64,000 nt of DNA from Oopsacas minuta (GCA_024704765.1 JAKMXF010000295.1:310001-374000), one strand, 5' to 3'. Numbered from the stretch's first letter, positions 13,421 through 24,870 are shown. Translations and numbers: made by a program. The notes: a model not told the origin generated them from the letters alone.

Positions 13421-13625
13421 CTTCTGTTTTAGTATTTAGTCTCTTAGATGTTGTTCTAGTGTATTTTAATTCTATTTAAGTTGTCGATTGTATTTCCTTG
13501 GATTAGATTATAAGAAGCCTTAGGTGTTGTTCTAGTTTATTTAGACACCATATTTGAATTGTTGTCGAGTGTGAATTAATGGAAAATAGCCTTAGATGTT
13601 GTCTAATACAATGCACTTTTGGCCT
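13420..13625. repeat. Degenerate ~75-bp tandem repeat (about 3 units)
   Basis: The phrase 'ccttaggtgttgttctagt', or close variants, recurs near 13443, 13513 and 13590, each followed by a variant of 'atttaagttgtcgattgt'. The units differ by substitutions and indels, so this is an old tandem duplication. Confidence 0.5.
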
Positions 13626-13804
13626 AATGAATGTATAAAATACTTGTAAAATCATGTATCCAATTTGTCAAACTATGCCCAATAATATATTTTGTCATCG
13701 AGAATTCAGCAAATTATCAGACATTACTCCGTGTTCAAACACCATGCAAAAGGTTGAAGATAGATATTTGATGAAAATGTTGAAATTAATATGTTCCAAA
13801 ATCG

Positions 13805-14045
13805 TTTCTACACAAAATATCCCAATTAGACATGCTAAAGTTCACATTTCTGATTATAGCACATGTTTCGTCATTACCCCCTCATCACTCGATAATCATG
13901 GAAAGTATTGTAAAATCAGGATAGCCATTATAAAGTATGCATCAGACTGACTATACCCTGATAACATATTTTGGCACAAATATTGAAAATGACCATGTAT
14001 GAGCATATTCACGATTACGTCACATTGGTAAGAGTTATCATTTCA
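13805..14045 (-). repeat. Dispersed ~270-bp repeat, copy 4 (inverted)
   Basis: On the minus strand it shows the same order of blocks as copy 3: 'accaatgtgacg', 'cgtgaatatgc', 'atggtcattttcaa', 'gattatcgagt', 'gaaacatgtg'. Confidence 0.5.
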
Positions 14046-14284
14046 AAATGGATTATCCCTTAGGTAAGGGAAGTCGGACGTATACTATGGAATGGCTACT
14101 CTACACCCGGAGCAAACTGGTAAAATGGACGCAATTAAATTTTAATCAAGGACGAAGTATATTGAAAATGAAGGATATAATCAAATACAAGGAACAAGGA
14201 CAAAGAGGAAATTACAAGATTGAGAAAAATTAAAAAGTAAAAATTATAAATACAACAAAAATTACAGATGATATATTGTAGACG

Positions 14285-14515
14285 AGGAGAATTGTACACG
14301 AAAGGGGGTAGTTGTACACGAAAATGGCTACTAGAAGACGAAAATGGTTAATTGTCAATGAAAAGGTTAATTATACACAAAAGAAGTAAATTGTACACGA
14401 AAGAGGTTAATTATCTACGAAAGAGGTTACATGTGAACGAAAGGTGTTAGTTGTACAGGGAAGGGGTTAATTGTACGCGAAAGAGGTTACTCGTCTATAA
14501 ACTTGTGTAATTGTA
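14285..14515. repeat. Minisatellite, ~22-bp unit (about 10 units)
   Basis: Units follow the pattern 'gttaattgtacacgaaagag', with variation at most positions ('agttgtacacgaaaatggct', 'attatctacgaaagaggtta'). The array is degenerate, begins abruptly after an AT-rich tract and fades out by 14515. Confidence 0.8.
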
Positions 14516-14984
14516 TACTTAACAGTTGAATCTCACTTGAAAGGTACTAATACTAAATAGTTATAGATGTGTCATGTATGTTGCTCAAAACGAGCTATTA
14601 TATATGTGATAGTGTTAACTTTTGTTCTTTCCTTGTTTTCATGTGTATCTAATTTTGTCTTATCATGCTTTTGATAATGTTCTACTCGTTTAAGGTCATG
14701 TATTCGAGTACCTGTTTTCTCGTTTATGTATTCGTAGTAATATAACAGTGCCTAGTACTTTCTTTCGAAGGTTTGTTTCCTTGGTTATTATTCATTTTAA
14801 CCGAATATTTCTCCGTGTTCATACATGCACATTCCTTGTCTTACCATTGTTACTATATTGGGCACATATATAGTGCTACTTGTTGCGTTTGTTCTTTTCT
14901 TTTCTTATCCATTTCTTAAATTCATGCTTATCAAAATTCTCAATATTGTTACTTCTTCTTCCGTATTAAATTTTTTGCAATACC

Positions 14985-15850
14985 GTCAGCTTTTTGGATG
15001 AGTTGTACAATTGTGCTTCTAATGCAACAGTCTCATTTTCAATTTGCAAGTCTATGTCCTGATGCATCTTGTCGGCTCTATTCGTAGCATGAAAGAGAAA
15101 ATGAGCAATTCCTTCATCTTTTCCGATGCGTTATTCAATAGTTCATCCTAACGCAATATCCTCATTTCCAATTTCTATGTCAGTCCTCATGCATCTTTTA
15201 CGCGTCAAACCAGCATTCAAAGGCCATAAACGATTTCTTCCTGTTTATCGACGGGTTCTTGATAATTTTCATGTTGTCTGTTTTCATTTTCTTGAGGGTT
15301 TGTTTCTTCGGCATCGCCAGTATCACTGCTGTATACCTCTACTTTTACCTCAATCCGGGTTTCCTTTGATTGAAGTTCAAACTCTCTTCCGATTTCTGAT
15401 CTCGCTGATACTCCATGTTCTTCCAGTACATGCGCTGGGGAACCTAAGAAATTCACATCACATTCTTTCCTTTGCGCACTCGTTTGTGATAATATGATAG
15501 TACTAATGTTTACCGAGTTAGAAATCGATTTGATTAACAGATATGTTCAACTGACGCTTCTTCTAACACCATTGAGTTGCATTCTTTACCTTTCTTCAAA
15601 AAGCAACATATTTGGGATGTCCTTACTGTCCAGTAATCATACCGTTTTTCTTATATTTCCTTTTGCTCAATTTAGCTCTATCTACCAACTGTGTTGGTTT
15701 GTATTGATCTTTCTTTCCAAGTGTCGTGGTAATCGCGCGATGTATTTATCACATAGGTTTGATTTTACTTTTTTGTGACGACATTCTTTCTTCGAAGAAT
15801 CAAATATTGTAGGTTTATATTTTTGTACATTTTGATCATATGAATATTTA
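14985..15850 (-). pseudogene. Coding relic: C2H2-like finger and acidic repeats (arm 1 of an inverted duplication)
   Basis: On the minus strand, reading down from 15850, a basic segment includes LCDKYIARLPRHLERKI, resembling half of a C2H2 finger of the 'RLPRHLERKH' type found in many invertebrate proteins. Further down is an acidic segment (ETRIEVKVEVYSSD, EETNPQENENRQ). After that, tandem ~90-base units encode IDIEIxxEDVALE-like repeats, probably helical. Stops and frameshifts interrupt the reading. I do not recognise a complete family. The acidic part is duplicated in inverted orientation at 15940-16295. Confidence 0.4.
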
Positions 15851-15939
15851 CCAACAAAATGTGGTATCTGATCACGGTAGAATGATACATATCAAATTCT
15901 AATAGAATTTACCATCATTCAATTTCAAGTGATAGTCAA

Positions 15940-16295
15940 TACAACCTTCCCAGCATGTATTGAAAGCACATGGAGTATCAGTGAGATCAGAAATCGGAAG
16001 AGAGTTTGCACTTCAATCATAGAAACCCGAATTGAGGTAGATGTAGAGGTATACAACAGTGATACTGACGATGTCGAAGAAACAAACCCTCAAGAAAATG
16101 ATAACAGACAACATGAAAATTATCAAGAACTCGTCAATAAACAGGAGGAAATCGTTTATATACCTATGAATGGTGGTTTGAAGCAGAAAAGATGCATGAG
16201 GACATTGACATAGAAATTGAAACTGAGGATGTTGCGTTAGAATCAACTATTGAACAACGAATTGGAAAAGATGAAGGAATTGCAGAGAAAATTAT
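15940..16295 (+). pseudogene. Second arm of the inverted duplication (acidic coding segment)
   Basis: Matches the minus strand of 15105-15460. An open frame covers 15929-16213 and includes ISEIRNRKRV, ETRIEVDVEVYNSD and EETNPQENDNRQHENYQE. It differs from the other arm at scattered residues (K/D, S/N, G/D, A/V) with no frameshift inside the shared block. After it, in a second frame, comes one ~90-base unit (EDIDIEIETEDVALE). The arm stops a few bases before the left end of the hAT element at 16301. Confidence 0.4.
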
Positions 16296-16742
16296 TGCGC
16301 AAGAAGGGGGCTTAGATCCCGGGGGGTGGGGTGATATATCCCCCCACTTATAAGCTTGGGGGGATGCTTTATGTGATCATCCCCCTACATTTTACTTTTG
16401 AGATACGTCTATACTATTTTTGCTCTCAAATCTTTTGAGTTTTAGGAGATTATCCTCTTGTTATAATCAAATTACACTGTTCTCGAGTATGTTTTCAAAG
16501 ATGTGAATCTGAGATGTCATTCCCTATTCCTAATCCTTGAAATATATGCTATAATCCGGATAAATGTATACTTGTAAATAATCACTATCGTGCGTATTAA
16601 TAATTCGCACTCGTAGAGTCTCTTCGAATAATTGTCACTAGTTTTTCTTAATTTAGTATTGGTTATTTTCTTTTAGAATACATACAATTTGTGTGTTAGC
16701 GTATTTAACTCTGCATGTTAATTCGAAAATGATGACAAAGTA

Positions 16743-18082
16743 CAGTAGTGGCCAAATTAATTGCTCCAAGAGGTGCACTTAATTTGGCCACATATTTTAA
16801 ACGCCGTATTGCCTTGTTTGTTCTATCAATATTTACTATGAGCACCTTTGTTCTTGATAACATCTAAAATGCATTTAGGCATAGACTTTAATAATTTTTC
16901 ACAAAATTTCTGAATTTCTGGGTCACTTTTCCACACCTCGACAACAGATTATAACCTTCTCCTTGCTGGTACAATCAAGATTTTGCAAACGACGTTATAA
17001 TGGCCCAGAGGTTTCCAATCGGTGCAATATTGGGGAAGTTGCCAGGCCACTCCATAATTTTGTTGTTGCTTACTTCGTAATGCCTCTGTACTACCTTGCA
17101 CATGTGGCATGGGGCTAGATCCTGTTGGAGAACATAATATCCAGTTGGAAAGTGTTCTTGGAGCTAGGGTTTGATTCTGCTGTCGATAACATCCATGTAC
17201 TTGGCGGAGTTCATCATACCTTCGCATATGTGTAATTGTCCCGTACCCTGGGCAGTGAAGCAACACCAAAACATGACTTTTTCTGGGTGTTTAACTTACT
17301 CGCTGATATGAGCTGGACGAATGGGGGATTTAGTAGCCTTTCTTACGACCTTAACCTGCTGAGCCTGCAAATAAATATCTGATTCATCTTTGAAGAGGAC
17401 CTGCAAACAACCTGTAGTAAGCTTCTACTATGAAAATATTAAGGTTATAAACATGAAATAACTTACTTTTCACCAATCATCGAGCGGCCAAGTTCGCTAG
17501 TTCTTTGCCCAATTGAGGCGGTGTTGGCACATGACCTTGGTTGGCAGCTGTTTATTCTTTGGAATGCAGGCCTTGCGTCCTCCATCGTAAAGTATGCGGC
17601 GGACAGTCCGAGCGCTTACATCTAAGCCCAAATTATGCTTAATCTGATTCGGGAGGGCTTTGCAGTTTTTCCTAGTAGCAGTAAGAACCATTCGCCTTTC
17701 TCGCTCAGTGCTTTATGCCTCTGTCCACAGTGTCCAGGACTTTGAGTTTTACGATTACCAGTTTCTTTGACATTTTTTACATATTCTGACAACCGTTGAG
17801 AGACTGACACGACATTCCAGAGCGATATCTCTAATCGTTTTATTCGTGTACTGATGCAAAGTTAATATTTTCTGCATCACCAAGAGTGGAGTGACCAGAG
17901 CTAATCTTAGTCTAATTGTAAAAAATTATATTAATGACTGAGACAATGTTATAGATTTCCCTTTACATGTTTTTGTCATTATGTAATCAATAACTGGAGT
18001 CATTGTGCAACTGCATAGATACCTAGTTATAATGGTAAATATATTTAAACCTATCTTGGTGGAATTAATGTGGCCACTACTG
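16743..18082 (-). mobile_element. Tc1-like element, decayed, nested in the hAT element
   Basis: Termini are cagtagtggccaaattaat and its inverted counterpart ending at 18082; TA precedes the left end, and the right side has 'aa' where TA is expected. About 1.34 kb, the usual Tc1 size. The transposase lies on the minus strand. Confidence 0.85.
16949..17880 (-). pseudogene. Tc1-like transposase, frameshifted
   Basis: The N-terminal part, around 17500-17880, contains a Tc1 helix-turn-helix with the phrase SARTVRRILYDGGRKA and the GRKTQSPGHCGQR-like linker; the two pieces lie in different frames. The C-terminal DDE part is read between 16950 and 17130: QQDLAPCHMCKVVQRHY holds the second aspartate, and WPGNFPNIAPIGNLWAI is the usual WPxxSPDLNPIENLW motif with N and G replacing catalytic-region residues. 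Several frame changes and the altered last motif make it inactive. Confidence 0.75.
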
Positions 18083-19180
18083 AATATGAATGGTTCTGAA
18101 TACTGTCAACTTGCATCATATAACTAGTTCTCAATAAAGTAACTTAAGTTACATACTAACAACCATTTCTTTTAACAATTCTTTCTTAGATCAGGTACTA
18201 TGTCTAATAATCCAAAACGAGTCCAAATTACGGCTTTTTTCTGTTCTGGTCAACCATGTAACCAAACTTCAGAGCTAGATATCGCAGAAGAATTCACAGA
18301 TCCATCTGATATTGATTTATATGCGAATACTATTTCTACTGAAATAAAATCTCCAGGGACCACTTCAAATGAAGAGATAGATTTTACTCAGCCTAATCAA
18401 CGCCAAGAAATCTCTAGCATACCACCGAAAAGAACAAAGACTCAGAACGTTTATTTTCAGAAGGCTGGTTTGAAAAGTATCCATGGATTCACTACATACC
18501 GAGTTTAAAGCGAGTCATAAGTTTCACATTTTCAAAAGCTGCTAGACTTAAATTATTAGAAAATGTATCAGCTATTGAATTATCTTTTGTTTCTGAAGGC
18601 TTTAAAAATTGGAAAAGGCAACACAACAATTTGGTGAACAACAAAACTCTCAATTACACAAGCTTTCTAAATACAAGATGAGTATTATAGATATACCTTC
18701 AGTGGCTGTACTTTTGGATTCTCAAATTATTCAGCAGCAACAAATCTCTAAAAATCTTTACTTAAAATTTTCACTTCTGTAAAATATTTACTCGGTCAGG
18801 GAATTGCTTTTCGTGGACATTCTGAAGAAAGTGGTAATTTTTGGCAATTATTGAAACTTAGAGGAGAAGACGATGCCAACTTATTTCAATATTTATCTAA
18901 AAGTACCAATTTCAGTTCTCCTCAAGGACAAGAGGAGATCATGAACCTCTTTAGCCATTGTATTGTGAATCAAATTGCTGATAAAATACGTACTAATGGA
19001 GTATTAAGTATCATAGTAGACGGTACACAAGAGATCACAGGCGAAGAACAAGAATCTATATGTATTCGCCATGTAGACTCGGAATTAGAAGTTCATGAGC
19101 ATTTTATAGCATTATACGAAATCAGTGTAACAACTGGAGGGAATATTACAAAAATGTTATACCACATTATTATTCGATTG

Positions 19181-19188
19181 AATACGAT
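19181..19188. repeat. 8-bp target duplication, BED-hAT copy A, left (AATACGAT)
   Basis: Pairs with AATATGAT at 21226-21233 with one mismatch. Confidence 0.8.
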
Positions 19189-21225
19189 CTAGGGTGCGAC
19201 CCGTGCGGGCTTTATTGTAAATCACGGGCTGAAAAGAGTCAAAAAGAACAATTTTACAGATGATGAATATGCTTTAATTATAGAATTAGGTCATGAAATT
19301 TATTACTATTTTAGTATATGTAAGTATCACAAGTATTATAAATGTTATTTTCGTTTAGTCTAATAATCCTCATAGAGAGGTAGAATCATGTCAGTGTTAT
19401 CTGTAGTCTCAGCTTCAATGTATTGTCTGCTGATTCTTATCAGTAAGCAATCAGTTACTATATCATTTCCCAAGGATGCACGAAGAGGAGAGTGAATTTG
19501 CTTGTGTCGAGAAAACAGTCGTTCAACCGAAGCCTCACTAACTGCGATTTAGTTGAGTATTTGTTCTTCAAACACTTTCAGTTTGGGGTAATGTTGGATT
19601 GTATTACCTTCCAACCCAGCACCAAACTCCCTGGCAGCATATAGCATATCAAAATCTGAACGAACTTTCATTAACTGAAGCCATTTTCCAGTCATTTCGA
19701 AGTCAATATCTCCAGTCTTTCCATTTAACCAGTTTATAAGATGAATAACAATATTTTCAAGCATCCACCTCCTCTTCTCAATCACTGTACATACTTCATC
19801 GAATCCTGTCTCTTGTAGTGTCTCCAAAAGTTCCTCAAACTTGCACATCATTGTAGGCCATGTAGTCGTATCTTCTTGAGCAATATTAAGAACATCAAGA
19901 ATCGGTCGAGTTCTCTGCAGACAAGCACTCAATTTTCCCTTTTCTCTCTCATCATCAAGTTTCACAATGAGTTGCTCCATCCGAACAATTCTTGAATTCC
20001 ATCTAGCATCAACATAACGAAGGACAGTACCGTTGGCTACATGTTTATTCAATATGTCAAGTGCTTTCTGACACACTGGAACTGCTGTGAAGATATCACG
20101 TAAGCAAAGGTTCATAACATGTGCTGCACACCGCAATACCAACAAACCACCACATTCATTCGACAATTTCTGCAGGTCAAGTTGAATTGACCGAGTATTG
20201 TCAGCGAGTAATGCAATAACCTTGGAATTCCACCCTTCGACAATGTTTAGTGCTACTCGACCAGCTTCCAGAAATGCATCAGAAGAGTTGTCTTTCACTA
20301 TTTGGCTAGTGATATAGATTGGTTTTGAACTTGAGTTAGCAAATCCCAAAAAAGATACAAACTTGTCACCTACCAATAACATTATAATTTATAAATATAC
20401 ATATACGTATTATACAATATATTTAGAGTAAACATATTAAACATACCTGTCAGGGAGTTTTTCCACCCATCACAGACAATTGTCATAAATGTACCCTGAA
20501 ATTCGGCTGTTATCTCCTGCCTAACTTCATCAGCAATTAATCTTATTTCTCCTCTCAAATCCATTCGGTTTGAACAACTTTCAATCCGCAGCAGGCTCCT
20601 TGTAAATTCGCTTTCAAAATAACTCAAAGGTAAAACATGATCTCCGCAAGATATTAACATCGCCAAGCGTCTTCTTTCTGGCATTGCTGATAGACCTGTC
20701 TTCTTCTTGAAACATCTAAGAATACTAGACTGAGTACCATCTCTGCATTCTAACCTCCTCTTCATCTTATTATGCTCCTCCGGATGTTTGTTAGTGATGT
20801 GGCGTGACATATGCGAGGTACCAGTCTTTTGACTGTTGTATGTGAGTGCACTGGAACATAATGAGCATTTAGCGGCATTTGTTAATTTTTCAATAACAAA
20901 TAAATCTAGAAGTCTAGATGCACTAAACCTATTATCTTCCACCATTAATAGAAAGAAAAAGGAAATAACTAACGAAACAATCAAAGTGTTGCATATATAT
21001 AAAGTTTCATATATATACTATTTGTGCACACGATTTCCCGCATCTTATAACGCGGAGTTTATATGAATTCTCAATTCTTTGAGAATACATTCACGAATTC
21101 AGCCAACAGTGCCATAAAATAAACAAATTTCCTAAATCACGGGCTGGTGGAATAAATAAGCGGACCGCGGGACGCGGGCATTGATAGCGGGCCACGGACC
21201 ACGGGCTTTACGGGTCGCACACTAG
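19189..21225 (-). mobile_element. BED-finger hAT transposon, copy A (2037 bp)
   Basis: The ends read ctagggtgcgacccgt and, from the other side, ctagtgtgcgacccgt. An 8-bp duplication (AATACGAT / AATATGAT) flanks the element, as hAT insertion requires. It is the reverse complement of copy B at 48850-50886, of the same length, and every position maps as 70075 minus the coordinate. The only differences I noticed are in the terminal repeats. It sits inside the ZMYM-type hAT gene. Confidence 0.93.
19549..20945 (-). CDS. BED-finger hAT transposase, copy A (two exons, truncated by a stop)
   Basis: Exon 1 is 20447-20945, starting at the ATG at 20945 rather than at the earlier non-ATG codon; exon 2 is 19549-20369. 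The intron of 77 bases has GT..AG ends, and splicing joins NSLT to GDKFVSFLG in frame. Exon 1 carries a BED-type finger (CSLCSSAL...SHMSRHITNKHPEEH). Exon 2 carries hAT core segments, among them IALLADNTRSIQ and LRCAAHVMNLCLRD and the DARWNSRIVRMEQL motif. The frame stops at TAA (19551-19549), just before a segment coding IAVSEASVERLFSRHKQIHS, the hAT dimerisation domain, which stays open to about 19360. The protein would thus lack that domain unless the stop is read through. The encoded protein is identical to that of copy B. Confidence 0.85.
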
Positions 21226-21233
21226 AATATGAT
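21226..21233. repeat. 8-bp target duplication, BED-hAT copy A, right (AATATGAT)
   Basis: See the left copy at 19181. Confidence 0.8.
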
Positions 21234-22900
21234 CATTAATCAATTACGCGCTCAGACTTACGATGGAGCTGCTAACATTAGCGGAAGTTATAATGGATGT
21301 CAAGCTAGAGTCAAGGAAATTCAATAGCTTGCACTTTTTTTCCATTGTGGTTCGCATAAAGCTAACTTAGTCATGCAACAATCACTAATCTCTTGTCAAT
21401 TGGCACGTAATTCTATTCAATGGGTGCATGAATTGGGGATTCTTTGCGCAAACTCTAGAAAGTATAAGATAGTCATTTTTATTATATTGTTAAATTATTT
21501 AAATAATTATAATCATCTATTGATCTTCATAATTTAGGCTATATTTAATGAAGTAGCAAAGGAACATAATTCCGAAAGTATTGTATCAACTCCGAATATC
21601 CGACCATTATGTCCAACTCGTTGTCTGACTAGATATTCAGCGATCAAATCTGTAGTTGATAACTATTTAGCAGTAATCGAGAGCTTAAAAGAAATGTCAC
21701 TCAGTAAAAAGTACAACTACAGCCACCAAAGCTACTGGACTACTTGATAGATTTCAGAAGGCAGAGACTCTTTTGGGCCTATTAATGACCTTAAAACCAA
21801 TTCCCTTCTTGGAACAGCTAAAGAAATCATTACAGGGAAAATCTATGAATGTATCAGGTAAAGATCTCTTTTGTATTTTATTAAGTTATTGCAAACAATT
21901 AAAATCAATTGTATATTCAAAATCAATTCTAGGTATGCTTTCAGCAGTTGGCATGGTGCATGTACAATTGGAGTTATGTTTAACACTAGAGTCATTTGGC
22001 ATTATTTTAGCCAAGTACAAGATCAAACAGAAGAATACTGTCTCGATGAACTTAAAATTCCCAGAAGAAGATATCCACCTAAATGATATTCTTCAGGAAA
22101 TATACAATGTAATACCACTTTATCTACTGAAGAGTATTATAAAGAAATCTATACTCAGCTTATAATTACGATGCAACGTATTCTATCTGAAAGGTATGAC
22201 GCAAGTAAAACTAGTTTAAATCAAGATGAAAATTAGAAACCATGTTACTCAGTAGAGAAGTAAATATAGAATTAATTGGGCAATATCCAGAATTAGAAAA
22301 GCATACATTATCAACTCAACTTGCATTAATCAGAGAAAATGTCAATCCAGAAAGTATGAAGAAGCTAAAATTGGTTATAGAAAAATGCATTTGGAAGTAT
22401 GAAATCTCTTCCCACAAGTACAAATTCTAATAAAATTATTACTCGTATGTCCGGTATCTCCTTGCGAATGTGAAAGGAGTTTTTCTGGATTAAGAAGGCT
22501 AAAGACTTGGCTCAGGGATTCAATGACTCGAAAACGTGTGAATTCAGTATGTGTACGTAAAGTTCACAAGAAATTCTTGGTGGAATTAATATCGCTACAC
22601 TAGCAAAAGAGTTTTCGACAAGAAGTGAAATACGCCAAAAATATTTGGCAATTTCGAATAATTTATACTTTAATCTAGATCTGTTAAATCAATAGGTTAT
22701 TTTACACTACCAAGCATAAACTATATTATATATACTATGATCTATGTTCTTAGCTGTTTTGATTACTGTCTATCTATCTTTTTGTCGAGTTAGGAAGTTT
22801 AATGACTACGATTATGGCATATTCATATTTGTCATTTGTAGAAAAGTGCTAGTTTTAAATTCTCCATCCCACCCTGCGAAATTACGGATCTACGCCCCTG

Positions 22901-23755
22901 TGTTATATGACAGAATAACTACCTTGTATAACCATAACCATGGATATTTCTGCTATGACAGAACAACTAACGATGACATTTCTACTACATCCTTGATATG
23001 ACTTGCCACTATTTTAGTTATTATTACACAATATGTTTATTTGTTTTGACTATTAAGATGGTTTGGCACAGCTATCTCAAAATTGATTTTGGTTTGAGGG
23101 ATATCATATAAAAATTCGAACTGCCATTGGATAAGAGTGAGTTAGAATATTCCAACTTTCTGAAAAGCAGACAGTTTCCCAAGGAGCTGCAACTAGGCTC
23201 GACGAAATCTGAACGACAAAATTTTATCATACGTGCATTTTGCTATCAAGTAGGAAAAGACAATCAACTCCTTAAGTTAAGCCCAATTATTTTATATTTC
23301 TTTCAGTTCAATCAAGCAATGTAGATGAATATACTTCAAACAGTGGAAACCGCCTAATAGCAATAATTTCCTAATAATTGTAGAGAATTTCTAAAGAATT
23401 GTAGAGGCGGTCATGACCACCATGGCTCCTACACTATGATATCAACCCTAATAAGTCCAACTAATTTAATCAATATTATTGCGTTATCTATCATTATTAT
23501 TCAACCTTAAAAACCTGTCTGTTTGTTTGTCAATTCTCAAAGGTCAGGGTATGCTATCTAGATTCGAAGAATAAGCATTTATCTTGTTTATCAAGAATCT
23601 ATGTTAGTAACTTGCCTGTCGAATGCTATTGTTGGCCCACAAATCAAATGGGATAACAAGCTTGCTCCGTTGTCCTACATCAAACGAGGTATCAAACATC
23701 TTACTACTACGAGTATTCAATAAGTTCTGATCACTACCCCAAAAGTACCCAAAGG
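22901..23755. other. Gene-free stretch
   Basis: No supportable gene. 23344-23400 contains 'gtggaaaccgcctaatagca', which resembles the two flanks of the Transib-like element at 42034-52875 joined together and may be a related unoccupied site. Confidence 0.45.
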
Positions 23756-23774
23756 TATGTTGTACACAAACAAT

Positions 23775-24870
23775 CAGAGTTAAATTTTTTCGAAATACTC
23801 CCCACCATTATTTATACAGTGCTGAAGACGCTCCAACCATTGTATAAAAATATTTTTATAGTCTTCCGGCGGTATCCGTTTGAGATACTGAAAAATCGCC
23901 GATCCCAGTTCTGCGCTGTTGCTAAAATGAGGACCAGAGAGGTATTCCTTAAGCTTAGGGAAGAGATAAAAATCACAAGGAGCTAGATCTGGGCAGTAGG
24001 GTGGATGTTCAAAGCTCAATCATCCCCATCCTTAAGATTTATTCTTTGACTTACTTGGTTTTGTGGGGACGGGCATTATCATGTAATAATCTCAACCCTT
24101 TAGGACCAGTCCTTTTTCTCCTCTTCAACAAGCTTTCTTCCACTGCACCCAGACAATTACTAGTGTAGAAGTTTCCAGTAACAGTTGATCCCTTTAGAAT
24201 TATCACCTGGGCCACTGGGCCATGTGCATCAAAAATATGCAATACATGATCCTCGATGATCTGAAATCTGGATGCGGTATCATCGGAGGGTCCGAGTGCT
24301 TTCCTATCCACACCTTATTTGCCTGTTTGGAAAAAGGTGTGTTATACTGAACCCAGGTCTCATCACCAGTCACTATCTCAAATAATCTTCGCGGGTTGCA
24401 TTCTTTGTAGGATTTAAGGAGATTACGACAACATCTCACCCTTGTCTCTTTCTGGGCCTTTGTGAGTAAATGTGGGACCCATCTCGCACAAACCTTCGTC
24501 AATTTGAGCTGTGATCTTAAAATGTGGTCTACATCTAGGTGCCAACACTATTAGAAAGTTCCCTGATAGTTATATGTGGGTCTAGGTCTATCAGTTTCTT
24601 GATAGCGCACGATTTAATGGGAGATGCCTCCTTAATTGGTGCTCCAGGCCGAGGGTCATCTTCGATGGACTTGCTTCCCGGCCTGAAACGCTGAGTCCAT
24701 CTTCTGACTCCTCCATAAGACAGAGCACATTTCGTAATATAGACTTGAACCAAGTCAAGATGTATCTCGTGCGCAGATTTCCCGAAGAGAGTACGAATCT
24801 TGACATAAGCTCTTTGCTCGACTTTAGAATTCTTGCCAAGTGATGTAATAAAGGTATAGTATACAAAACA
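23775..24870 (-). pseudogene. Mariner transposase (SETMAR-like clade), frameshifted
   Basis: Minus strand, in several frames. N-terminal part (24535-24830): two helix-turn-helix segments with phrases such as RTLFGKSAHEIHLDLVQVY and GGVRRWTQRFRPGSKSIEDD, followed by DPRPGAP. Catalytic part: VTGDETWVQYNTP carries the first aspartate, RLLHDNARPHKTK the second, and YCPDLAPCDFYLFPKLKEYL the third (DD34D mariner pattern). The C-terminus (WLERLQHCINNGGEYFEKI) is intact. At least three frame changes separate these pieces. The element's terminal repeats could not be fixed by eye. Confidence 0.85.

Larger units (their letters stand above)
18200..22603 (+). pseudogene. hAT transposase of ZMYM1/DUF4371 type, interrupted
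   Basis: Reading starts at the ATG at 18200. In order: a disordered acidic N-terminus; a TTF-type finger relic (WFEKYPWIHYIPS, then FKNWKRQHNN near 18600); DUF4371 (IAFRGHSEESGNFWQLLKL, SIIVDGTQEITGEEQ, 18800-19180); after the nested BED-hAT, a DGAANISGSYNGCQAR segment (21255-21315); LCPTRCLTRYSAIKSVVDNY (21605-21665); and a C-terminal dimerisation domain, PVSPCECERSFSGLRRLKTW (22455-22515). One intron-like gap interrupts the second half. Known relatives are often annotated as 'zinc finger MYM-type protein 1-like'. Frameshifts near 18460 and elsewhere, plus the insertion after 19188, show it is inactive. Confidence 0.8.
16301..22900 (+). mobile_element. Decayed hAT element, ZMYM1/DUF4371 type, with two nested insertions
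   Basis: The right end, read inward, is caggggcgtagatccgtaat. The left end near 16301 reads agggggcttagatccc, so the termini agree imperfectly and resemble those of ZMYM-type hATs ('caggggcgtag'). No matching 8-bp target duplication remains. Without the Tc1 element (16743-18082) and the BED-hAT copy A (19189-21225), the element is about 3.2 kb, a normal size. It was invaded at least twice and is dead. Confidence 0.65.

Noticed and set aside
15126-15497. 123-codon plus-strand frame as a membrane-like protein
   Set aside because: It is antisense to the acidic coding block, which is the one conserved in both arms of the inverted duplication.
20836-21066. 76-codon frame (and its twin at 49009-49239) as a second hAT protein
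   Set aside because: It overlaps the start of the transposase gene on the opposite strand and merely mirrors the BED-finger coding sequence.
16301-22908. 8-bp target duplication for the ZMYM-type hAT
   Set aside because: The eight bases outside the two ends do not match; the ends are too eroded to place exactly.
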